Below, in pieces: positions 1-10,800 of a stretch of DNA of 54,122 bases (position 1 is its first letter; the number at the start of each line of letters is the position of its first letter). A program made the translations under genes and the position numbers. The DNA is from Bacteroidota bacterium. GTDB taxonomy: Bacteria > Bacteroidota > Bacteroidia > Cytophagales > Cyclobacteriaceae. The stretch is taken from assembly GCA_018266395.1 (NCBI GenBank), contig JAFEAM010000040.1, positions 1 through 54,122 of the forward strand. The letters are read 5' to 3'. The notes below the pieces were generated by a model, which saw nothing but the letters and a program-made list of their open reading frames with translations, was not told the origin of the DNA and did not search any database.

Positions 1-30
1 GGGCTGCCCTTTTGAGACAGCCCCATTTTT
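1..30. terminator. Hairpin terminator at the left edge
   Basis: GGGCTG at 1-6 pairs with CAGCCC at 18-23 across an 11-base loop, followed on the plus strand by a run of five T. It lies just past the stop of the minus-strand susD gene ending at 52, so it probably ends that operon. On that strand the U-tract would lie outside the window. The T-run on the plus strand suggests it also serves a gene arriving from the left. Confidence 0.6.
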
Positions 31-51
31 ATTTTCAATTCAATTGGTTCA

Positions 52-1731
52 TTACCATCCCGGGTTTTGCTGAGCCGCCAGGGTGGGATTCAGCGTTACT
101 TCTGATACAGGGATGGGCCAGAGAAACTTGTAATTGCTGTATGCAATAGCCGGACGTGTCAGCGGAATAATACTTGTGTTGTTGTTATCCGCAGGGTTGC
201 CGGTATACATAGGCTTCAGGTTCGTGTTCAGATCACTTACCTTCTTGGGAATTCCACCACCCCATGTATTGAACGCAGCATCGGCAGGTGCGGCCAAACG
301 TGTAATATCCATCCAGCGCAAACCTTCACACAGGAATTCGATACGGCGTTCATTGAAGATAGCCGTAAGCAGTGCATTGCCATCGACAAAGTCAGAAGCC
401 TGATCGTAGTTGGTATCCGTTCCTGCCGCATTGGCCCGTGAACGCACTGCATTGTAAAGAGCAAAAGCCTTGGGATCGACAGCACCTGTATTCTGACGTT
501 GGATCGCTTCAGCCAAATTTAACAGCACCTCTGCATAGCGGATGATCGGAGCATTGTCGGATCCTCCTACCACATCAGAATACTTCTTGGTGAAATAGCC
601 TCCTTTACCACCGCCACTCGTAAGTTCCACATTGATGTTCACCATAGTGGAAGTCTTCCTGATGTCGGTTGCATTCCACCATGACTGGTTCCAGATGTAC
701 GGGCTGATGGCCACCAATGCACGACCGGAAGTGGGCGCCACAGACGTATTGTACATGGAAGGAAGTGCACCATTAACACCCGGATTGTCTGTTACATCAT
801 TTTCAATGGAGAAAATGGACTCAGTGTTGCTCTTGCTGTTAGCTGAAGTGAAGGGACCGAAGGGACTTGCCGTAAGGCTGTACGTTCCAACTGTACCGCT
901 GGCGGAAAAGGGAGCCGATGCCTGGGAAGCCAGTTTGTTGCCCTCCACAATCACGTTTGCCCAATCCCTCATGTTCAAATACACGCGGGTTTTCAGGGCA
1001 ATCGCAGCAGCTTTTGTCGCGCGTGAAATCTTCTGACCCCCAGTGCGGCCTGCATTTGAGGGTAATACCGACTCGGCATAATTAAGATCTGCCAGGATAT
1101 CTGCGTAGTTTTCAGCAACTGTGGCACGGCCCTGAGATGTTGCTTCATTCGCAGTCTTCGCATTTGTGATGGCCGTCTTACGGTATGGCATACCGCTCTG
1201 AGCCGCTGTAGGATTATCCCAGTACGGGCGGCAGAAGTGTTTCACCAATTCCATGTAGGCCAGCGCCCTCAGCAACTTGGTCTCTCCTTTGTAGGCATCG
1301 ATAGCTGCCTGCGTCAGGGTACCAGTAGGAGTTACCGTCTCGAGTCCGGCAGCCACCACATTGGTCTTGTTGATAAGTGCAAATAATGTTTGCCACATGT
1401 AATCGTTATTGGCAGTTGTTCCATCATAGAGAGAAGCATAAGTCAATTGATAGAACGCCTGCGTGTTGACCACATCTTCGCCGCGGTTATCACCCTGCTC
1501 AATGTGGGCAGCACCAAAGGGATATCCGCGCACAGCACCACCCAAATAAAATCCGGATTGAGCGGCATCGTACATGCCCGCAACCGTAAGTTCAATTCTT
1601 TCCGGTGTTGCAAAGGCCGTCGCATCCGAGAGAGCGGTTTGCGGTTGGAGGTCCAGCAGGTTAGAGCAAGACATCACAACCAGCAGACTGCTCAGTCCGA
1701 GTATTCTTGTGATTAGTTTATTCGTTTTCAT
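52..1731 (-). CDS. SusD/RagB-family outer-membrane lipoprotein (locus 2)
   Basis: Surface lipoprotein that binds ligand and acts as the lid of the SusC transporter encoded 20 bases upstream. The N-terminus is a lipoprotein signal with lipobox V-M-S-C (Cys22), followed by the SusD-like start SNLLDLQPQ. The C-terminal third carries the typical SusD segment with NERRIEFLCEGLRW near residue 460, and the protein ends in NPGW. At 559 residues it has the usual length of the family (SusD-like N-terminal helical repeats plus SusD C-terminal domain). It is the last gene of a two-gene operon and is followed by a hairpin at 1-23. The substrate cannot be read from the sequence, because no polysaccharide-degrading enzyme lies next to it. 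Confidence 0.93.
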   Translation of the reverse strand: MKTNKLITRILGLSSLLVVMSCSNLLDLQPQTALSDATAFATPERIELTVAGMYDAAQSGFYLGGAVRGYPFGAAHIEQGDNRGEDVVNTQAFYQLTYASLYDGTTANNDYMWQTLFALINKTNVVAAGLETVTPTGTLTQAAIDAYKGETKLLRALAYMELVKHFCRPYWDNPTAAQSGMPYRKTAITNAKTANEATSQGRATVAENYADILADLNYAESVLPSNAGRTGGQKISRATKAAAIALKTRVYLNMRDWANVIVEGNKLASQASAPFSASGTVGTYSLTASPFGPFTSANSKSNTESIFSIENDVTDNPGVNGALPSMYNTSVAPTSGRALVAISPYIWNQSWWNATDIRKTSTMVNINVELTSGGGKGGYFTKKYSDVVGGSDNAPIIRYAEVLLNLAEAIQRQNTGAVDPKAFALYNAVRSRANAAGTDTNYDQASDFVDGNALLTAIFNERRIEFLCEGLRWMDITRLAAPADAAFNTWGGGIPKKVSDLNTNLKPMYTGNPADNNNTSIIPLTRPAIAYSNYKFLWPIPVSEVTLNPTLAAQQNPGW

Positions 1732-1751
1732 TTCTTGATCAGTTTAGGGGA

Positions 1752-4700
1752 TTAGAATCCAATGTTAATACCAAGTGTGTACGTACGATTCAGTGGATTA
1801 ACGTTGTTATCAATTCCCGTTGTGGAACCATTGGCATTCAGCGCCCCCAATTCAGGGTCGATACCTTTGTATCCTGTAATCGTGAATGCGTTCTGCACCT
1901 GTGCGAAAATTCTCACATTGGTCAGTTTGAATTCGCCCTTACCAAGGATTGATTTAGGCAATGAATACCCCAGGATGATATTCTGTATCCGAAGGAAACT
2001 GCCATCCTCCACAAAACGCGTAGTGGCCTGTCCCGACTGGTTCACAGCAGCATTTTGGTTGATATACATCTTGGGCAGGGAGGCACCTGTGTTCTCCGGA
2101 GTCCAGGAATTCAGAAGTTCTCTGCTGGAGTTGGTGAAATCCATATTCAGCATTACATCCTGCCGCGTCTGGTTGTACACCTTGTTTCCACCTGAATACC
2201 TCATGAAAATCTCAAGTGTGAAATTCTTGTAATTGAAGGTATTGGTCAGACCTCCATACCAGGTAGGGATAGTCCTGCCAAGCACCTGACGGTCACCGCC
2301 AGCTGAAATATCAGCAGGGTTAAGGGCCGCCCCCGTGGTGTTGGTTTCCGACGTCGGGTTTGCGGAGTCATAAATGGAATAGGTACCAGTTGCCACGTTG
2401 CGCTGAACTAGAGTACCATTTCCTTTCACATACATCGGATAACCGTTGGCAGAATTTACGCCATAATACGTATAGCCATAGAGTACGTTCAAGGGCTGAC
2501 CTACTCTTGCCGTAATTTGGTATGCACCCACACCCACATCAGCATCAAGCCCTGCTGCGTTCGGGAAGGTCTTGATGACCTGGTTGTTTACGCTAGTGTA
2601 ATTGGCACTGATGTCCCAGGTGAACCCATTACGCTTCATTGCAGTAGCAGTTACGGAGAATTCTATACCCGTATTCCTCAGGGTACCTATATTCTGAGAA
2701 ATAGCATTTCCCGGAATACCCAGAGATGGTGCATACGGCACCGAAAGGATATTTCCGTCAATATCATTCTGGAACCAGTCCACCGTCATCGTTATTTTGT
2801 TGTTCAGGAATCCGAAGTCAGCACCGATATCGGTCTTCTTGCTGGTCTCCCAAATCAACTGATCGTTGCCTGCTTGAGTGAAGCCTACACCATTCTGCGT
2901 TCCGTATTTTGCAGAACCATACAGACCTGCATACGGGAATGAACCAATGCTGGTATTACCAACAGTGGCATAACTGCCCCGGATCTTCAGGCTGTTGACT
3001 ACACTGCCGATCGAAGAGTTAATGAAGAAATCTTCCTGCGAAATGCGCCATCCGGCTGAGACTCCCCAGAACGTGCCATAGCGATTATTCGCATCCAGAT
3101 CCGAGATACCATCACGCCGGATACTGAATCCAAGCAGATATTTATCGCTGTACGAGTAATTCAATCTTCCAAAGGTTGACTGGAATGAAGAAGGGATATA
3201 AGTACCTCCCGAGAACTGGTTGGCATAGGAACCCGAAATCAAGCCATTCGCCATAAAGAATCGGTCAGAGAAACTGGTACCCTGCCCATTGAAGGCCTCT
3301 GTTACCGTCTTCTGGTATTCGAGACCGACAACGGCATCAAAATTATGTTTCCCAAAGTCCTTGTTGTAGGCAAGAGTATTTTGCCAATTCCAGCGTGTAA
3401 GCGTTCTGAACTGATTAAAGATGAAACCGTTGGAGCCGCGGCCATCGCCATGACGAGGGTCAAGGCGCTGAAAGTCCTTATTGCCCAGATAGTCAACACC
3501 GAACTGTGTCTTAAGGGCGAGGCCTTCAATGATATCGGCCTGTCCGTAGATGGTAGATTGTAAACGGTCACTTGTTGACAGAAACTTATTGTTGGCAAGT
3601 ACAAAACCCTGGTTCGTCCAGCTGCTGGTGATCGCACGGGTATTAGCGCCAGGTCCGAGTGCCTGACCATCTGAAGAAATGTTATACCCAGTCGGGTTGT
3701 TGATGTCATACACCGTAACGTTAGGGAAAGCACGAATACCCCCTGCGATGTTGCCGGACAGGGCGTTTGTTCCTGTGTTCAATCCGTTCGTTACGCCCCT
3801 GGTATAAGCAGAGGTAATGCCGAACTTCAGGAACTTGTTGAACCTGTGGTCCAGTGAATTGCGGAAACTGAATCGCTCATAGTCGTTGGCGATGACGTTG
3901 CTTTCCTGCTTCTGATATCCAACCGAAAAGTAATAATTGGTTGACTCGGAGGCTCCGGAAAGGTTGATGTTATAGCTTGAAAATTTGCCCTTTCTGAAAA
4001 GATATTTCTGCCAGTCGGTTGATCCTGAAGTTGCAATGGTAGGATCGGAAAAGGCAGAAGGTGCCGCTCCAGCGTTGGTCAGTTTCTGATTGGCGATGGT
4101 TTCAAATTCAGAAGCATTAGCCAGGTCAAAACGCTTCACGGGTTCAGAAAAACCGGTGGTCATTTGGAAATCCACCTTGGGTGTACCCTTGGCTTTCGTC
4201 CCACGCTTGGTAGTAATCAGGATGACACCGTTGGCTGCCCTGGAACCGTAGATTGCGGCCGCGGCTCCATCTTTAAGAACCTCATAGGACTCAATGTCTG
4301 CAGGGTTAATGTCTGCCAGAGGGTTCATGGGTGTAACGGAGCTCTGGTTCCCCGTGATGATCGGCACGCCATCCACCACTACGAGCGGAAATGTCCCGGA
4401 GGATATGGAATTAACACCCCGGATGTTGATGGTGGGAGCCTGACCAATAATACCCGTCGGTATTGTCACCTGAACGCCTGCGGCACGACCACCTAACTGG
4501 TCCACGAAGCTCGGTGTGGCCAAAGATGAAATGGCACTTCCCGAAACAGAGGCAATAGCGGTGGTCATTTTCCTCTTTTCCTGTGTTCCGTAACCGGTCA
4601 CGATTACTTCACTGAGTTGCTTGGCGTCCACTTCAAGTGCGACGTCTACAACCGAGCGCGATCCAATGGCGACTTCCTGGGTGGCAAAGCCCACGAAGGA

Positions 4701-4919
4701 GAATACCAGTGTTCCGCCATCTGACGGAACTGATAATGAGTATTTTCCTTCTGAGTCTGTTACCGTACCAGAGGTCGTCCCCTTGATCACAATGTTCACA
4801 CCAGGCAGGGCCGCACCGTCTTCGGATGCAGTCACCCTACCTGTCACGCTTCGTTCCTGCGCCAAGGCCGTACCTATGGCCAGAACGAATGAGAGACATA
4901 CTAGTAGATATTTCCTCAT
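1752..4919 (-). CDS. SusC/RagA-family TonB-linked outer-membrane transporter (locus 2)
   Basis: TonB-dependent outer-membrane channel that imports a ligand delivered by its SusD partner (52-1731). Residues 1-20 form a signal peptide ending ALA before Gln21. Residues about 24-105 are a carboxypeptidase-regulatory-like beta domain (GRVTASEDGAALPGVNIVIKG). SEVIVTGYG near 104-112 is the usual link to the plug domain, which contains NIRGVNSI and the SusC hallmark AAAIYGSRAANGVILITTK. The rest is a 22-strand-type barrel ending in the aromatic residue of GINIGF. The 1055-residue length is normal. There is no STN signalling domain, so trans-envelope signalling to an anti-sigma factor is not predicted. 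It is a diverged paralogue of the SusC at 7861-11235. Confidence 0.95.
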   Translation of the reverse strand: MRKYLLVCLSFVLAIGTALAQERSVTGRVTASEDGAALPGVNIVIKGTTSGTVTDSEGKYSLSVPSDGGTLVFSFVGFATQEVAIGSRSVVDVALEVDAKQLSEVIVTGYGTQEKRKMTTAIASVSGSAISSLATPSFVDQLGGRAAGVQVTIPTGIIGQAPTINIRGVNSISSGTFPLVVVDGVPIITGNQSSVTPMNPLADINPADIESYEVLKDGAAAAIYGSRAANGVILITTKRGTKAKGTPKVDFQMTTGFSEPVKRFDLANASEFETIANQKLTNAGAAPSAFSDPTIATSGSTDWQKYLFRKGKFSSYNINLSGASESTNYYFSVGYQKQESNVIANDYERFSFRNSLDHRFNKFLKFGITSAYTRGVTNGLNTGTNALSGNIAGGIRAFPNVTVYDINNPTGYNISSDGQALGPGANTRAITSSWTNQGFVLANNKFLSTSDRLQSTIYGQADIIEGLALKTQFGVDYLGNKDFQRLDPRHGDGRGSNGFIFNQFRTLTRWNWQNTLAYNKDFGKHNFDAVVGLEYQKTVTEAFNGQGTSFSDRFFMANGLISGSYANQFSGGTYIPSSFQSTFGRLNYSYSDKYLLGFSIRRDGISDLDANNRYGTFWGVSAGWRISQEDFFINSSIGSVVNSLKIRGSYATVGNTSIGSFPYAGLYGSAKYGTQNGVGFTQAGNDQLIWETSKKTDIGADFGFLNNKITMTVDWFQNDIDGNILSVPYAPSLGIPGNAISQNIGTLRNTGIEFSVTATAMKRNGFTWDISANYTSVNNQVIKTFPNAAGLDADVGVGAYQITARVGQPLNVLYGYTYYGVNSANGYPMYVKGNGTLVQRNVATGTYSIYDSANPTSETNTTGAALNPADISAGGDRQVLGRTIPTWYGGLTNTFNYKNFTLEIFMRYSGGNKVYNQTRQDVMLNMDFTNSSRELLNSWTPENTGASLPKMYINQNAAVNQSGQATTRFVEDGSFLRIQNIILGYSLPKSILGKGEFKLTNVRIFAQVQNAFTITGYKGIDPELGALNANGSTTGIDNNVNPLNRTYTLGINIGF

Positions 4920-4941
4920 AGGTTATAGGTTTTATGGGCGT

Positions 4942-4949
4942 CAAAATTA
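4942..4949 (-). promoter_or_regulatory. Candidate -7 promoter element of the second susCD operon
   Basis: Read on the minus strand this is TAATTTTG, an exact match to the Bacteroidota -7 box TAnnTTTG, 22 bases before the susC start codon at 4919. I found no TTTG or TTG at the expected -33 distance, so the call rests on one element. Predicted transcription start is about 4936, giving a leader of roughly 15-20 bases. Confidence 0.4.
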
Positions 4950-5157
4950 GCGCATTTGAATTCTTTGTTGTCGATTAGAATTTCATAATAACTGCAAGCA
5001 GCAGGAAAAATCAACCAAGATCAGGTACCGAATTTTCCATTTGAAAGCAGATCATAAGAAGATATCACCCAATTCGGCCACTCATGTACGATTGAAACTT
5101 CTGGCAGGACTCTGCTGCTGACCAGAGATGATTTTTATCAGTATTCCACAAAACAAA

Positions 5158-5184
5158 AGCGGCCCTTATAAGGGGCCGCTTTTT
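5158..5184 (-). terminator. Strong bidirectional hairpin terminator after the first sus operon
   Basis: AGCGGCCC (5158-5165) pairs with GGGCCGCT (5173-5180) around a short loop. The stem is flanked by an A-rich stretch on the left and T5 on the right, so a U-tract is present in either direction. It lies 19 bases past the stop of the lipoprotein gene ending at 5203 and separates the two sus operons. Confidence 0.85.
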
Positions 5185-5202
5185 CAAAGACGTGAGTTCC
5201 AG

Positions 5203-5970
5203 TTACTTTACAATAAACAATATGTTGCAATTGGCATCTGTCAACTGCGTGCACACGTTGTTATGAAAGCTTCCAAATGCACGGCCATCATCGGCGATCA
5301 GTCTCCACTTGATGCTGATCTGATCTGCGCTGAGTGCCTTGCCTGAACCACTCTTATCCGTGCGTCCGCTTGGGAAGAACCTGTTGGCGATCGGGTTGTT
5401 CACAGCGTCCAGGGTTCGGATGGTACATGGATTTGCTTCAAATACGTCTACGGCAGTACCGGTACCCTTGTAATCAAACTTGGTTCCCTTGTACAGGTTA
5501 TAGACATCCGCAGGTGTGATGGTAAACGCAGCCGGGCTAAGCCTCGCAGCGGCAGGAATGGTTTTCCACAGCTTGCCTTCAGGAACAGTTGGGGTAGCAC
5601 CCGGACCGTGGCTTTTTGTCACCACATTATTGTTCTTGTCTGCGTAAGACTCAATGAACTGGACGTACAACTCGATGTTGGTAATCTTGACGGATTCCTT
5701 GCCAGCATTCCAGGTTACCTGACCTTTCACTGAAGTAGTGGCGGTCGTTTCATTGGTGTTCGCCTTATCCCAAAAGATTACCGCATTCACTGCCGACTGA
5801 CTGTAAGCACCAAAAATTGTCGGTATTTCGTTATTGGACGGATCCAGGAATTGACCTTTTGCATAGGCACCAAATTCAGGATCCAGCGTCGGATTTTTCG
5901 ACTCATCCCGGCAGCCAATGACAGCAAACAGGAGGACAAAAATCAACGAAGTTATTTTTGAAATTTTCAT
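5203..5970 (-). CDS. Putative outer-membrane lipoprotein, third gene of sus locus 1
   Basis: I do not recognise the family. What can be seen: a lipoprotein signal with V-I-G-C (Cys20), no membrane segment after it, and a 235-residue secreted part rich in Thr, Asn, Ala and Pro with a two-cysteine pattern near the C-terminus (NNVCTQLTDANCNILF). It begins 16 bases after the SusD-like gene 5987-7828 and precedes a terminator at 5158-5184, so it is almost certainly the third gene of a susC-susD-lipoprotein operon. By position it could be a SusE/SusF-like surface binding protein or an accessory subunit of the transporter. That is inference from context only. Confidence 0.75.
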   Translation of the reverse strand: MKISKITSLIFVLLFAVIGCRDESKNPTLDPEFGAYAKGQFLDPSNNEIPTIFGAYSQSAVNAVIFWDKANTNETTATTSVKGQVTWNAGKESVKITNIELYVQFIESYADKNNNVVTKSHGPGATPTVPEGKLWKTIPAAARLSPAAFTITPADVYNLYKGTKFDYKGTGTAVDVFEANPCTIRTLDAVNNPIANRFFPSGRTDKSGSGKALSADQISIKWRLIADDGRAFGSFHNNVCTQLTDANCNILFIVK

Positions 5971-5986
5971 AATCTTCTCTTAGCGG

Positions 5987-7828
5987 TTAGAATTTGAATT
6001 TCAACTGATCCCAGAACAGTGCAGCTTCCGGCGTATCAAATTGAGGCGCGTTCTGAGGCGCGCTCGAATTAAGCGTCAACTCGTCTATAGCCAGAGGCAA
6101 ACTCAGAGGAAATTGACGGATCCGGTTCAAAGGTTTTTGCAGCGATGCAGGGAAACCCGTTCTGCGGAAAGCATTGTAGCTGTCGATCGCATTACCCCAG
6201 CTTGTGTACCAACCCTGTTTCCACAGTATGTCCAGTTTGGTATTGATCGGATCATTAAAGGCTGCTCTCCAGGTAGCAGCATATGCATCCCTGTTGCTGG
6301 TGGATACTGCAACCGCCTTGGAATCAACTGTAAGTGATACTGCCGATACCCTGTCAATGTGGTCCTTAATGGCAGTTTCAAACAATGCATCAGGAGCGGT
6401 TGCATAGGTTACACCTGGTATCGTCAGCAGTGCCTCAACGATATAGAATTTAACCATGGAAGTGGTGATCATAGGGAATATACCGTTTCCTGCCACACCA
6501 GCTGCCGTTCCGTTATTCACCGGCTTGCGTGTTGTGGGGCTTACGGTACCCGAAATCGGCCATGATGTGGGATAGTTATCATCATAAATTCCTCCGCCGG
6601 GATAGGCACCAAACGCAGTTCTCAAGGATCCATCGGCAGGAGCACCGGAGTTATCGGCACGGTCCCGGCCAAAAAGTCCTGACAGAAAACCTTTTTCAGC
6701 AGTAGTCAGCGTCGAGAAAGTGCTGTTTGCAATTACACCAGCGGTCTTCAGACGTCCCAGCACATCTATACCTCCGTTGCCATAGACAATGTACCCATAC
6801 TGACAACCGGGGATGGAACTACATGGCGATGTTCCGCGCTGGGTAGCATCGTTGAGATCCAACGCGGTGGCCGTCTGACGCTTGAAGTAGTAGGGCCAGC
6901 GAGGGTCCTTGTTCTCCAGCATCTCAAACATCAGCTGGTGACTCAGATATGTGCCACCATACGTGGAGGCTGTATATCCAGAAGTAAACCAGGGATGACG
7001 ATAATCGGGTGTCAGCGCACCGTTAAACCGGAACTCCATGTTCTCTGAGGCAGTGGTCAGGAACTTCGTCGTATTGCTTACGGTTTGACCGCCAATGGTT
7101 GCCGGAAGTGGATTGTTCAGGATGTCATTGATCACATTGACGTAGTTGATGTTAGGGAATTTTGACTGCACCAACCGCGTCTGAACGAGCATTCTCAGCT
7201 TCAGCGTGTAGGCCACCTTGGTCCATCTCACCCGATCACCACCAAAGATGGGGTCACCAGCAGCAAAACTCACACCGCTGGGAGTATTGAAGTTTGCAAT
7301 GGCGGCATCCAGCACATTAAAGAGATCAGCATAGATTGTTACCGGATCATCATACTTGGGATTAATGTTCGGTGAAGCAGTGTTGTCTCCGTTGAATGCC
7401 TCTGAGTACGGTATGGCTCCCCACAGGTCCACAAGGTTAAGAAAATAGTAGGCCTTGAGAGTTTGCGCCATACCCAAATAAACCGGAAGGTTCACGGAAT
7501 TGGGGTCCCTGATTATAGTTTCCAAATCCTTCAACGGTCCGGGATACAAAGCCGTCCACGTTCCGGAAAAAGATGACGTAGTGAGATTGAAGTCATCGGC
7601 ACTCGTCATCATACCCATGAAGCCATGAATGTTTCTGTTAAATCCTCCCTCAAAAGTAGTGGAAGCGCTGGCTATTGCATTGGGTAGTATCAGATCTGGT
7701 GAAGCCGTAGACGGGCTTCTCGGATCCGTATTGATGTCCAGCTTAAACAAATCGCAGCTGGTCATCACAACAATCAGCATCATCACCATGGATGCTCTGC
7801 CGACAAATGATTTTATAGGTTTTTTCAT
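5987..7828 (-). CDS. SusD-like_2-type outer-membrane lipoprotein (locus 1)
   Basis: Ligand-binding partner of the SusC transporter encoded 32 bases upstream. It has a lipoprotein signal with lipobox M-T-S-C (Cys25), directly followed by LFKLDINTDPRSPSTASPD, the start typical of the SusD-like_2 subgroup rather than of classical SusD. The following helical segment contains YFLNLVDLWGAIPYSEAF, another hallmark, and a C-terminal motif WKQGWYTSWGNAIDSYNAFRRTG places the usual family ending near residue 540-560. Length 613 residues, within the range of the subgroup. The SusD of the neighbouring locus belongs to a different subgroup, so the two loci are not a simple recent duplication. Substrate unknown. 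Confidence 0.92.
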   Translation of the reverse strand: MKKPIKSFVGRASMVMMLIVVMTSCDLFKLDINTDPRSPSTASPDLILPNAIASASTTFEGGFNRNIHGFMGMMTSADDFNLTTSSFSGTWTALYPGPLKDLETIIRDPNSVNLPVYLGMAQTLKAYYFLNLVDLWGAIPYSEAFNGDNTASPNINPKYDDPVTIYADLFNVLDAAIANFNTPSGVSFAAGDPIFGGDRVRWTKVAYTLKLRMLVQTRLVQSKFPNINYVNVINDILNNPLPATIGGQTVSNTTKFLTTASENMEFRFNGALTPDYRHPWFTSGYTASTYGGTYLSHQLMFEMLENKDPRWPYYFKRQTATALDLNDATQRGTSPCSSIPGCQYGYIVYGNGGIDVLGRLKTAGVIANSTFSTLTTAEKGFLSGLFGRDRADNSGAPADGSLRTAFGAYPGGGIYDDNYPTSWPISGTVSPTTRKPVNNGTAAGVAGNGIFPMITTSMVKFYIVEALLTIPGVTYATAPDALFETAIKDHIDRVSAVSLTVDSKAVAVSTSNRDAYAATWRAAFNDPINTKLDILWKQGWYTSWGNAIDSYNAFRRTGFPASLQKPLNRIRQFPLSLPLAIDELTLNSSAPQNAPQFDTPEAALFWDQLKFKF

Positions 7829-7860
7829 ACTTGATTACCTTTTAGATCCTTCAAAAAATT

Positions 7861-10800
7861 TCAGAAGGTAAGTGACAGATTCACACCATAGCGCTTGGTA
7901 GTAGGGGTAGCGCCTGTCTCGAAACCCTGAGTGTTACTGGAAGCCACAGTGGCTGCCACTTCCGGATCCAGGTGAATGTCCTTCGGCAGGTTCGGCGTAT
8001 ACCACCACAGGTTACGGCCTGAAAAGGATATCCTGGCAGAACCAAACGGTGTCTTGCTGAGCACACTCTTGGGAATCGTATAGCCCAGTGTTACCTCGCG
8101 CAAACGCACGACAGTGGCATCGTAGATATTTACGTTGTCAGCGCCATATGCACCAAAGCCACCACTGAAGTGATAGTCGAACCGCGTGATCGGCGTAGTG
8201 TTCTTGATGGGATTGCCACCTGCATCAGTCTTGGCGATGCCATGGAGCCCATCAGCCGTAAACTGAGTCGGATCACCGTAAACGCCTGGGATAATAAACA
8301 CACCTTCACGATCCAACTGGCTTGCCAGCATACCTCTCAGTTGCAATGAAGCGGTTGTCTGTGAGAAGATTTGTCCTCCTTGCTTCCAGTCGAGCAGCGC
8401 TGTAAGGGTGAAACCCTTCCAGCTGAAAGTGTTGGTTAACCCCAACATGAAATCGGGGTTCGGGTTTCCGATAACCTGGCCCTTGGGCAAAACATAAGGA
8501 ACACCAACTGACTCGTTGATCAGCAAGTTGCCTTTGTCGTCACGGGCATTGGTTGTTCCATAAATCTGTGCATACGGGAACCCTTTCTTTTGTACGTTCT
8601 GAAGAATCCCGCTGTTACCACCACCGAGACCTGTCACGAACAGCTCACCACCCGGTACATCCACAACAAGGGTACGGATGCGGGTGTAAGCTGCATAAAT
8701 ATCCCACTGGAATCCATTGCTCAGTTTCACCGGTGTAATATTAAGGCCCACTTCCCAACCCTGGTTCTGCACTTCGCCGGCATTCACCACAGCTGTGGAG
8801 AATCCTGATGAAGTAGACACGCGCGTTGGTACAATCTGGTTGGTGGAGTTACGCTTGAACCAAGTCACATCCAGTCTGACCCGATCGCTCTTGTGACCTA
8901 ATTCGAGACCAAACTCGAGTTCCTTGGTCAACTCGTTCTTCAGATTGAAGTTACCCAACTGGTTACCGAGGGTAGCGGCACGGAAAGTACCGTTCAGGGT
9001 AGTGTAAGCAGGGTTCACGTTGTAGTAAGTTGAAGTCAGATAAGGATCAGCTTCACGACCCACCATGGTGTAGGCAGCGCGCAGTTTCACGTTGTTGAAG
9101 ATGTTATTCAAAGCATCAGTAGCCTCATTCACAAGGAAGGATGCACTAACGCCAGGATAGAAGAAACTGCGGTTAGAGGAAGGAAGCGTAGAGGCCCAGT
9201 CGTTACGTGCAACAAAGTTTACATTCAGGTACTTGTTGTAGGTAAACTGCAGATCCGTGTATACGCCGATAAGTCTCCTGATCTGATAAACATCCCCGCC
9301 AAAACGGGAACTGCCGGTGTTGGGAACGATCTGCTGATTGGCGGTATTCGCAATGCTGAACAGGCCGGGCACAATAAAATCTGTTCCCAGTGCCTGATTC
9401 CGCCAAAACTCGCGTTGGTTGGCATTCATACCCACAATACCACGGAAGTTGAGCTTCGGGCCAAGATCTTTGGTCACCGTGAAGATCAGGTTATAATCCT
9501 GTTCAGTATTGGTCAGGTTGTCAATCCAAATCTGACCTGCCGGTGTGTAGGCTGACCCTTTTGCAACAACGCTCCTGCGGTTATCCGTGTAAGTGTTGAT
9601 GCCGCCTTTCAGTGTAACCTCGAGCCAGTCATTAATGTCATACTTCAGGGTGAGGTTACCGTAAACACGGTTCACGTTGCTGTTGTAAAGGTTGTACTTC
9701 GTAATCCAGATTGGGTTGTCGAGAGGACGATAGAAGATGTTAGCCTTCGTGATTGGATTCTCGAAAGGGTATCCCATCAGGTTATAGTTGCGTGGCAGAT
9801 AGAAGAGACGGTCAAAAACCGATCCTTCACTGCCGCCGGAATAGTCACTGAATATACTGGGAGAAGCCTGAGGCGTTTGCTGCGTGGTGTTCACATAGTT
9901 TACAGCGCCCTGAATGAACAACCCATTATCTAAATGGCCGGTGCCACCAAAATTAAGAGCCGTACGGCTTGCCTTCTGGTTAGGCACGATACCCTCCTGG
10001 GTCATCCTGGAGATACCAGCGGTGACACCCGTCTTTTCGCCTGTATTGGTGATGTTGATACCGTTTTCAATCACGCTTCCAGTCTGGAAGAAATCCTGGA
10101 TATTGTTGTAAGCCTTGGCGGGAATCGTTGCAGGCCGGTCAGGAATTCCGTCTCCGTTGCTGTCTTCAAATACGCCGGGATACAGAGCGGCGTCTGCCAA
10201 CGGAATTGGAGCCAATGAGTTTCCGCTGCCTTGTGCAAGCGGATGCGCGAAGGTGTCATTGGGATATCCGACAGTGTACGTGTGCGAATAACGGGGCTTA
10301 CCGCCATAGTACTGGTTATTCAGTTGATCCACGTATTCCGGGAAAGGTGCTCCCCAGTTACCGATAAATCCACCGTTGTAGTTCTGGCTGGAACCCTGCA
10401 TGTAGACGCTCTGATAATCCGGGATACCGGAAATCTTTTCCACGTTATAGGAGGTGTTGTAGGCAACTTCCAGGCCTTTCTTGGAATTCTTCTTACCGGC
10501 CTTTGTAGTCACCACCACCACACCATTGGTGGCGCGGGATCCATAAAGTGCAGCTGCTGCAGCACCCTTCAACACGGTGATGGATTCGATGTTGTTCGGA
10601 TCCAGGTCGAAGGCACGGTTTGAGAATTGAGTTCCGCGGTTAGCGCCAAAGGATTCATTGACACTATTGTCAAATGGAATACCATCCACAACAAACAGAG
10701 GCTGCGTGTTACCCGTCAGGGTAGAGAACCCGCGTATGTTAATCTTTGTGGATTGACCGGGGGCACCGCCTGTTCCGTTGATTACCACACCAGGCATTTT

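Noticed and set aside
632..1036. 134-codon open frame antisense to the SusD gene
   Set aside because: Shadow with no coding character; no promoter box at a suitable distance.
5128..5346. Plus-strand 72-codon frame across the sus terminator
   Set aside because: Overlaps the terminator and the 3' end of the lipoprotein gene; no homology seen.
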